The translations under genes were made by a program, and so were the position numbers. Below, in pieces: positions 9,486 through 16,498 of a DNA stretch of 64,000 bases (positions within the stretch are counted from its first letter, which is position 1; each line of letters begins with the position of its first letter). The notes under the pieces were generated by a model. It was not told where the DNA came from, made no database searches, and saw only the letters and a list, made by a program, of their open reading frames with translations. The stretch spans positions 62,001-126,000 of the forward strand of contig JAGYIP010000004.1 in assembly GCA_018402635.1 (NCBI GenBank), given 5' to 3'. The DNA comes from Burkholderiaceae bacterium. Lineage in GTDB: Bacteria > Pseudomonadota > Gammaproteobacteria > Burkholderiales > Burkholderiaceae_A.

Positions 9486-10541
9486 TTAGGCTTTGAAGCC
9501 GTTCTTCATCCATGGGGTAAGTGAATCTGCAAACGGCTGGTGTTGGACATTAATGCCGGCCGGGGTAATGTCTGCGTAGTAGCTACCCATTCCGTCGGCT
9601 TCATTGCCAGGGTCTGCCCGGTACTGTCGGCTCTGGGGGAAGGCAAGCTCGACATCCGGATAGGGCCAGGGCCATGACGTGCTCATTGCACCAACCGAAG
9701 ACATGTTGCCAATCTTGTTGTAAATGGTCTGGTGGACATGGCCATGGAAGGAGAACGTGTTCTCGAACCTGGCAAGCATGGCACGAATTTCCGCGCCATC
9801 GGACGTTCCGAAGCCCCAACGTGGGTAGTAGTCCCACAGAGGTGCGTGACTAAAGAGAACGATAGGCGTGTCGGTGGATTGCTTAGCGAGGTCTTTCTTG
9901 AGCCAAGCAAGCTGCTCAGCATGAATGCCCCACAGGCCTCCCCATGGTCCCTCAAGCATGGACATATGGGTCTGGCGCTCGACACCCGTCATTTTCTGGG
10001 CAGTCCAGAAGTCGTCAACAAGAATGTTATTCAGGCCGACAAAGTGCACGCCCTTGTGATCAAACGACCAGTACTCTTTACGTCCCTTGCGCTGACCAGA
10101 TTCAGGGTTGTTCGCACCGTAAAGGCCGTTCCAGCCTGTACCCATGTCAACGTACCAGTCGTGCTCACCTGGGATGATGACCATCTTGGACTTGATGTTT
10201 GAGAGGATCTTCTTGCCTTTTTCAAGCTGGTCCATCGTGCCGTCTTGGGCAATGTCGCCGCCGTAGAGCACGAAGTCAGGCTTAACAGGCAGGTTGTTCA
10301 CCTGCTCAATGGCATCCATCAACTGGGTGTCAAACTTGTGGTCTTTGAAGCTGTAGAGATGTGAATCGCTGATGACTGCAAATCGGAAAGGGGTGACCTT
10401 CTTTCCGGGCTGTGCATGCACTAGGTCAACAAGACCAAGGTTAACGCCGGCCGCGGTGGCCACCATGGTTGAAAGACCCGCTTTACCTGAAAACTGTAAA
10501 AACTCACGCTTACTGCTGTTTTCAATGTTGCTGTCTGCCAT
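9486..10541 (-). CDS. Exported calcineurin-like metallophosphoesterase
   Basis: KREFLQFSGKAG Tat-like leader; FRFAVISDSHLYS, VLYGGDIAQDG, GEHDWY, FSHAPLW, FHGHVH metallophosphoesterase motifs. Confidence 0.85.
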   Translation of the reverse strand: MADSNIENSSKREFLQFSGKAGLSTMVATAAGVNLGLVDLVHAQPGKKVTPFRFAVISDSHLYSFKDHKFDTQLMDAIEQVNNLPVKPDFVLYGGDIAQDGTMDQLEKGKKILSNIKSKMVIIPGEHDWYVDMGTGWNGLYGANNPESGQRKGRKEYWSFDHKGVHFVGLNNILVDDFWTAQKMTGVERQTHMSMLEGPWGGLWGIHAEQLAWLKKDLAKQSTDTPIVLFSHAPLWDYYPRWGFGTSDGAEIRAMLARFENTFSFHGHVHQTIYNKIGNMSSVGAMSTSWPWPYPDVELAFPQSRQYRADPGNEADGMGSYYADITPAGINVQHQPFADSLTPWMKNGFKA

Positions 10542-10604
10542 TTGAAACTCCTTTAATTAAAGACAACTCCCTCGATTGAAATAGTAGAACCATGTACTAA
10601 TTTC

Positions 10605-10687
10605 GTCTAGGACAAAAACATTAAGATTTGCTTAACAACCAATATATAAGCCAATCCGCATACATACACATTGTTTTTGTCCCAGAC
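10605..10687. promoter_or_regulatory. Inverted repeat pair upstream of the metallophosphoesterase operon
   Basis: GTCTAGGACAAAAAC (10605-10619) and GTTTTTGTCCCAGAC (10673-10687), 14/15 complementary. Confidence 0.45.
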
Positions 10688-10915
10688 AGAAACATGGGCA
10701 AAATTTAAGTTTCACCTAACTTCTTCGAAACCGGGTTTTCCCGTACGCATTAGAGCTATTTTGAAAGGAGTTTCTTACGGGTACTGTAAAGCCGCTCTTA
10801 TGAATGGGCGGACGCCCCTCTGGCTGGGCAAACGAGGGGCCGCAACCGCGGTAACCTACGTTCGTTTCCTGCTGCGAATAACCCTTAGCACCTATTGAGA
10901 TTCGAGGCTTTTGGG

Positions 10916-12055
10916 CTATTTGCCTTTGTTTTCGATCTTAAACGGGTTGACTTCCGCCACCTCGTCATAGGTTCTGGGGCCGCCTGCGTACGGTAGCCGT
11001 GGCTCAACAGCAAGAGAAGGGTAGTCGTTAAGCATGCTTATGCCATTGAGTGGCTTACCGACCCCCTTGTGGCAGGTTGCGCAGGCCACCTTCGGATAGT
11101 CGCCTGAGGCGTTCATTCGATATAGGGGTAGCAGGCTGCCCACAGAATGCAGATAGGTGCTGTTGATATCTCTGACCATCCGAATGCCATACCAGGCGGT
11201 AACACGCTGAGGGGAACTCTGCTCCCAGTTGGCCGCAGCCCGGGTGTTATGGCAGAAGGTGCAATTCACTCCTAAGGACTGACTCATGTAGATCATGAGC
11301 CCATAGGTGTGTTCGCTTTGCTTAACAGAGCGACGGTTCTCGCCAGCCAGCGCCCTTTCGCCCTGAACCCGAATGCTAGGGGAGTCTTTATCTTTTAGAA
11401 AAATGGTGAGCGGGTCGTAGGGCAGGGAAGTATTGCCAACGGTCTCGACGCCTGGATGGTTCTGCCCGAACCGATGCCCAAGCATGGCAAGCTGATCTTT
11501 CTCGTTACCAATAAATTCAAACCAATCGCCTGAGGGCACAGGCTGCCCGCGATGGCAGGTGTAGCAGGTTACGCCGGTGTTGCCCACGTGCTTTTTCCAA
11601 CTGTCGTTGATGTTGCGAGTCATCTGCAACATGTGCCTTGCGACAACCTTGGGGTATTTTTCATCGGAGGCAAGGTACTTAGGATTGTGGCAGTAGGCGC
11701 AGCCCTCTTCAGGCGAGACCCAGACAGTAAGGGCCTGCATAAGCCTTGAGAACTCTTGGGTGTTGAGGTCGGTGAGGACCTGGATATTGAGGTACTGATC
11801 TTTTGCAAGCTTTGGGGGGTTGGCTGGGTCGATCTCAGGGGGGGGCTCGGGCTCTGGAATGGCGTGAAGCGGTGCCTGCGCTCGCTGGGTCTTAGGGTCG
11901 TGGTTGAGCACCATGCCTACGCCTCGGTAGCCCAGTTGCTCGGGCTTTGTAGCCTCAACTTTTGAGCCACTAGCGGCCGTTAAAAGCGTAAGAAGAGCGA
12001 TGCCGACAATGCTCGCCAGCGCGGCGATTACGGGGATTAGAAACAGACGCTTCAT
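10916..12055 (-). CDS. Second PufC-like tetraheme cytochrome, N-terminal TM anchored
   Basis: Four CxxCH motifs CAYCH, CYTCH, CTFCH, CATCH; colinear with PufC (GYRGVGM, WVSPEEGCAYCHN, QSEHTYGLMIYMSQSLGVNCTFCHNTRA); no lipobox cysteine. Confidence 0.92.
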   Translation of the reverse strand: MKRLFLIPVIAALASIVGIALLTLLTAASGSKVEATKPEQLGYRGVGMVLNHDPKTQRAQAPLHAIPEPEPPPEIDPANPPKLAKDQYLNIQVLTDLNTQEFSRLMQALTVWVSPEEGCAYCHNPKYLASDEKYPKVVARHMLQMTRNINDSWKKHVGNTGVTCYTCHRGQPVPSGDWFEFIGNEKDQLAMLGHRFGQNHPGVETVGNTSLPYDPLTIFLKDKDSPSIRVQGERALAGENRRSVKQSEHTYGLMIYMSQSLGVNCTFCHNTRAAANWEQSSPQRVTAWYGIRMVRDINSTYLHSVGSLLPLYRMNASGDYPKVACATCHKGVGKPLNGISMLNDYPSLAVEPRLPYAGGPRTYDEVAEVNPFKIENKGK

Positions 12056-12172
12056 CCTGCCCTCCTGTCTACCTAGAGTCTTGGGCCTGGGGCGCCTTTA
12101 ATGCCTACCGGGGCCTTGGTTGGTGACGAGAGACCCCAGTTTGTCCCTGTTCGTTTGTGCAACAGACCTTAC

Positions 12173-12205
12173 TGTAATAATAAATTGACACGCGGAAATG
12201 TCAAT
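12173..12205 (-). promoter_or_regulatory. Candidate promoter with PpsR/CrtJ box for the second pufC-like gene
   Basis: TGTAATAATAAATTGACA (TGT-N12-ACA) at 12173-12190; minus strand TTGACA-N16-TATTAT overlaps it. Confidence 0.65.
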
Positions 12206-12273
12206 GAATCTATACATAAGAGATCTTGATGAAAGCAGGGCTCGAGCGGAGAGGTAAGTTGGATGATGGACGG

Positions 12274-12777
12274 CTAGACAAAAGGAGCGTTCAGCACAAC
12301 CGTGGCAAGGTTTAACACCGCAGCAAAGCTCACCCAGGCAAGGTAGGGCCAAAGTAGTAGGGCAGCGCGTTTGTTGTAGCGGCTGGTGTGACGAATAAGC
12401 AAAACAATGGAGAGCCAAAGCACAACCACCTCGGCAAGTGCCCAGTCGGGCCGTTGCAGGTAAAAATAAAGCAGGCTCCAGCCCATGTTGGCCAGGCCAT
12501 TCAGCGCCCAAAGCAAAAGCAATTGCGCGCGACGGGCACTAAGGCTAGGCTCGTCTTCGGCCGCAGTGCGCCAGGCCAGCACGCCCGACCAGGCCATAAG
12601 AATAAAAAGAATGGTCCAGGCTGGGCCGAATAAAAGATCGGGCGGCTTGAACCAGGGCTGCTCTAGGTTGTAGTACCAGTCACCAAGTACGGTAAGGCCG
12701 CCACCAATGGCCGCCACCCCAAAGGCAAGGCCCAGGGCCACCAACCAATCGGTGGCCGTGCCTCGCGGAGCCATCAT
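12274..12777 (-). CDS. tspO: TspO/MBR family protein
   Basis: WYYNLEQPWFKPPDLLFGPAWTILFILMAWSGVLAW and ALNGLANMGWSLLYF motifs; in PGC as in other purple bacteria. Confidence 0.92.
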   Translation of the reverse strand: MMAPRGTATDWLVALGLAFGVAAIGGGLTVLGDWYYNLEQPWFKPPDLLFGPAWTILFILMAWSGVLAWRTAAEDEPSLSARRAQLLLLWALNGLANMGWSLLYFYLQRPDWALAEVVVLWLSIVLLIRHTSRYNKRAALLLWPYLAWVSFAAVLNLATVVLNAPFV

Positions 12778-13991
12778 GCTCGGGCAAAGCCGAGCAGGTG
12801 GGCCAGATCTTTAATGAAAATACGAAGATGTGCCATGGGCTTGCGTCGGACGAGTCGTTTGTTCATGTAGGATTCAAAGGTGATTTGTTGCACGTCTTTG
12901 TCTTTGCAAATTTTAACGAACTGTTCGCGACGTTTGTCATTGCCGTACCAGAATTTTTGCAATAACCCCAAAACCCAGAAGACCCGACCATGCTCTTTCA
13001 TGAATCGCTTGCGTGCGCTGGCAAGCGCCCTAGGTGAGTCGGTGGCAAGTTTTTCCAAGCAGGCCTCGGCCGCTAGGCGCCCGCCAAGCATGGCGTAATA
13101 AATGCCCTCCCCCGATGCTGGGGCAACAACCCCCGAGGCATCGCCGGCCAGCACCACGTTGCGGCCGTTATCCCAGCGTGGCAGGGGCTTTAAAGGAATG
13201 GGCGCGCCTTCGTGGCGAATGGTCTCTAGGTTGCTAAGGCCTGCCTGCTCGCGCAGACGGGCCGTAGCGGCCTTTAAAGAAAAGCCCTTGTCCATGCTGC
13301 CCGTGCCCACACTTAGATGCGCCCCATGGGGAAAGACCCAGCCGTAGAAGTCGGGTGAAATGGTGCCGTTGTAAATGACATCGCAGCGGTCCGCGTCGTA
13401 GTCGGGATGGCTGCTTTGGCGTGTTTCGGGCTCGGGCGATTTTAAAATCTCGTGATAAGCAAACACGAAGACGCCCTTGTCGGCACCGGCAATGGCCTGG
13501 GCCGCGACCTTTGACTTCGCGCCATCGGCACCAATAAGCAGCGCACAGGTGACCGTCATGTGCCGCTCGGCCGTGTCGTTGGCATGGTCGCGCACCATAA
13601 GCTTCACCTTAAGGCCATCGTCGGTCTCGTGAAGACTCTCAAACCGACCAATGAGTCGCCTGGCACCATTGGACTGGGCGCGGTTGCGAAGCCATTCGTC
13701 AAAGGGGCCGCGATCCACCATTCCAACAAAGCCGTTCTCAATGGGAATGTCCACCTTCTTGTCGCTTGGCGAGACCATGCGCGCGCAACGAATCTTTGCA
13801 ACAAGCATCTCTTGTGGAATCTCGAAGTCTTGTATGGCCCGAGGGGGGATGGCGCCCCCGCAGGGCTTGATGCGTCCGGCCTTGTCAACAAGCAGAACGC
13901 GCCGGCCCGCGAGGGCAAGGTCGTTTGCAGCTGTGGCGCCAGCAGGGCCTCCACCAATGACAACCACTTCGTAATCGAGCATCGTCTGCAT
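12774..13991 (-). CDS. bchP: Geranylgeranyl diphosphate/bacteriochlorophyll reductase
   Basis: MLDYEVVVIGGGPAGATAANDLALAGRRVLLVDKAGRIKPCGGAIPP... Confidence 0.94.
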   Translation of the reverse strand: MQTMLDYEVVVIGGGPAGATAANDLALAGRRVLLVDKAGRIKPCGGAIPPRAIQDFEIPQEMLVAKIRCARMVSPSDKKVDIPIENGFVGMVDRGPFDEWLRNRAQSNGARRLIGRFESLHETDDGLKVKLMVRDHANDTAERHMTVTCALLIGADGAKSKVAAQAIAGADKGVFVFAYHEILKSPEPETRQSSHPDYDADRCDVIYNGTISPDFYGWVFPHGAHLSVGTGSMDKGFSLKAATARLREQAGLSNLETIRHEGAPIPLKPLPRWDNGRNVVLAGDASGVVAPASGEGIYYAMLGGRLAAEACLEKLATDSPRALASARKRFMKEHGRVFWVLGLLQKFWYGNDKRREQFVKICKDKDVQQITFESYMNKRLVRRKPMAHLRIFIKDLAHLLGFARA

Positions 13992-14001
13992 GGTGCTACT
14001 C

Positions 14002-15435
14002 CTAATTCGCAAGCCCGCTGGGGGCAGGGTGTGAAGGGGACAGGGCTGTACGAGCCCCTTGAGGGTTGAGGGCTGATGGCGCCTGCGGGGCCTGCAAAGC
14101 TGAGGCCTGGGTCATGGTGTTGCCTGGGCTGGAGGGCGACTCTCGTATCTGACTTGCAAGCCTTGCCGCAACAATAAAGAGCAGGGCCTCAAGGCCAAAG
14201 ACGGTTGCGTAGGCCAAGGCGGTGTCGTTAATAAGGGCACGGCTTATGTCTGAAAGGCCTGTACCTAAGAGCCCGCCCGCTCCAAAGGCAAGGGCCTGGG
14301 CCGCACCCCAAAGGCCCATGCGTGTCCCTTCGCGCCGTGCGCGGCCCTCGTTGGCAAGCCGCATCATGGAGGCAATGGCCGCGATGGAGAAGGCGCCGTT
14401 GGCCACACCGAGCAGCATCACATTCCAATTAAGCGGCCAGCCCGGGCCATAAACGCCCGCTGCCACAAGGCCCGCCAGTGCGAAGCCCGAGGCAATGCAG
14501 CCAGAGATGGTCCAGAACTTTAATGAGCCAAGCCTTCGCCCAAAAAGTCGGCCACTGCCTGCCGCCGCAACCACCAGCATTCCAATAAGAATGCCCGAGT
14601 GCTGCAGTCCGGAGAGCTTGGTGGACTCGCCGGGCGTGTAGCCAAAGACACTTCCTGCGAATGGCTCAAGAATGAGGTCTTGGGCACTAAAGGCAAGCAT
14701 GGAGACAAAGACGAAGACAGTGAAGTGGCGTGCCTCGGGCTCGTCCCAGACCTGACGCAAGGCGGTTCGGAAGTTAAGCTCGGGCTCGGGCTTGTGCGCG
14801 GCGGCGTGAGGCTCGGCCTGCCGCTCAAGCCCTGCGAGCAGCAGTGCGGTTGCAACAATGGCAAGGCCCGTAACGGTTGCGGCAACGGCAAGCAGCCGGT
14901 CCTCGGAGTAGGGGTCGAGGAAGTGGCCCGCCAGGCCAGCCGTAATGGCAAAGCCAGCAATCATGAGCAGCCAGACCAGGGTGGCAGCCCCCGCGCGTCG
15001 GGTGTCATCAACCCGCTTGGCAAGCAGAACCAGCACCGATGTGCCGCAGGCGCTTACCCCCAGGCCAATGAGGAAAAAGGCAACGAAGGAAAGGGCGATG
15101 CCAAGACTTAAGGCCGTGGACATGAGCACCACCGCGTAGGCACCTAAAAGCCCGCCCAGGGCAAGTATGACCATGCCACCCAAGATGAAGGGGCTGCAAC
15201 GGCCGGCAATGTCGGAGCCAAAGCCCATGCGGGGGCGCAGAATTTGAACCAGGTAATGCATGGCGACAAGCACACCGGGTAGCAGGGCGGGCAGGGCAAG
15301 TTCCACCACCATTATTCGGTTCAAGGTGCTGGTGGCCAGCACCACCACGCCACCTAGACAGGCCTGAATAAGGCCAAGCCTTGCAATGGCAAACCAGCTA
15401 AATCCTTGTGGGCCTTGCCGATGTCCCTGGCTCAT
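14002..15435 (-). CDS. PucC/LhaA family MFS (BCH-adjacent 'orf428'-type)
   Basis: 12-TM-like ORF between bchP and bchG; LGLIQACLGGVVVLATSTLNRIMVVELALPALLPGVLVAMHYLVQILRPRMGFGSD. Confidence 0.88.
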   Translation of the reverse strand: MSQGHRQGPQGFSWFAIARLGLIQACLGGVVVLATSTLNRIMVVELALPALLPGVLVAMHYLVQILRPRMGFGSDIAGRCSPFILGGMVILALGGLLGAYAVVLMSTALSLGIALSFVAFFLIGLGVSACGTSVLVLLAKRVDDTRRAGAATLVWLLMIAGFAITAGLAGHFLDPYSEDRLLAVAATVTGLAIVATALLLAGLERQAEPHAAAHKPEPELNFRTALRQVWDEPEARHFTVFVFVSMLAFSAQDLILEPFAGSVFGYTPGESTKLSGLQHSGILIGMLVVAAAGSGRLFGRRLGSLKFWTISGCIASGFALAGLVAAGVYGPGWPLNWNVMLLGVANGAFSIAAIASMMRLANEGRARREGTRMGLWGAAQALAFGAGGLLGTGLSDISRALINDTALAYATVFGLEALLFIVAARLASQIRESPSSPGNTMTQASALQAPQAPSALNPQGARTALSPSHPAPSGLAN

Positions 15436-15496
15436 GGACGCACCTTGGGGTTTGACTGCAGATAAGCCGTTGTAATTTCTGCGCCCATGACTCGAC

Positions 15497-16426
15497 TTAG
15501 CCTCCCAGCCCCGCAGTCGCTTGTAACGATCGCAGCCCAAAGGCCGAGACCATCATGCCAAGCACAAACAAAGGCACCCCAAAGCCGCTGTAGTAAAGCG
15601 CGCGGTCAACGGGCTTTTTCAGAAACCAGGCCATAAGCGCAAACTGGGCAAGCAGCAGAACGAAAACGCCAAGGGCGTGCAGGGGCAGCTGCCAAAGGCC
15701 AAGAAGTGAAATAACAGCGATTTGTGGAAGCGCCATGACAAGACAGGCTGTGAAGGCTGCGCGCTGCGGGCCAAGCTGCACGGGCAGAGACCTTACGCCC
15801 ATAACCGAGTCGCCCTTAATGGACTTAAAGTCGTTGAGGGTCATGATGCCGTGGGCGCCAAGGCTGTAGAGCAGGGCAAGCACCACCGAGCGGGTCTCGG
15901 GGAAGGCGCCGCCCGCCATGACAGCTGCACCTGTTATCCATGCCAGGCCTTCGTAGGAAAGGCCGCAGGCGGCATTTCCTAGCCAGCCGTTTTGCTTGAG
16001 CCGAATAGGCGGCATACTGTAGGCCCAGGCCAATAGAAGCCCCAAGGCGGCGGCACCAAAGCCCCATGGCCCAAGGGCTGTGGCCACCAGCAACGAAACA
16101 ACTGTCCAGCCAAGGGCAATGTAGAGCCCCCACCTTCCGGGGATTCGACCCGAGGGAATGGGCCGGTTGGGCTCGTTGATGGCGTCAACATGCCGATCGA
16201 ACCAGTCGTTTACGGCCTGGCTGGTGGCACAGACCATTGGCCCTGCAAGGGCAATACCAATTACCGCAAGAAGCCAGTGGTCGGAGACGCTGGCCCCTGA
16301 GGCCACCACGCCGCAGGCAAAGGCCCACATGGGTGGAAACCAGGTAATGGGCTTAAAGAGCTCGAGAACGGCAGAAAAAGAGGGCTGGCCGAGGTCTGCC
16401 GAGCTGGTCGGATGAATAATTCCCAT
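15497..16426 (-). CDS. bchG: Bacteriochlorophyll synthase
   Basis: UbiA-type prenyltransferase: LELFKPITWFPPMWAFACG, NDWFDRHVDAINEPNRPIPSGRIPG. Confidence 0.94.
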   Translation of the reverse strand: MGIIHPTSSADLGQPSFSAVLELFKPITWFPPMWAFACGVVASGASVSDHWLLAVIGIALAGPMVCATSQAVNDWFDRHVDAINEPNRPIPSGRIPGRWGLYIALGWTVVSLLVATALGPWGFGAAALGLLLAWAYSMPPIRLKQNGWLGNAACGLSYEGLAWITGAAVMAGGAFPETRSVVLALLYSLGAHGIMTLNDFKSIKGDSVMGVRSLPVQLGPQRAAFTACLVMALPQIAVISLLGLWQLPLHALGVFVLLLAQFALMAWFLKKPVDRALYYSGFGVPLFVLGMMVSAFGLRSLQATAGLGG

Positions 16427-16442
16427 AAACTGCATTTTGTAC

Positions 16443-16474
16443 TTGACAAATGGAACCGTCAATTGCAATTTACA
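16443..16474 (+). promoter_or_regulatory. Candidate PpsR box / promoter between bchG and crtIB
   Basis: TTGACA at 16443; CGTCAATTGCAATTTACA at 16457-16474 (one mismatch from TGT-N12-ACA); TTGAC-N10-GTCAA. Confidence 0.5.
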
Positions 16475-16498
16475 GTTTCTGACTAAAGGAAAACGCTT

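Noticed and set aside
10671-10898. 75-aa plus-strand ORF in the intergenic region
   Set aside because: No SD, no recognisable motif; overlaps the regulatory inverted repeat.
12098-12511. 137-aa minus-strand ORF overlapping tspO 3' region
   Set aside because: Frame-shifted overlap of tspO; TspO motifs are in the other frame and this one covers the PpsR-box promoter.
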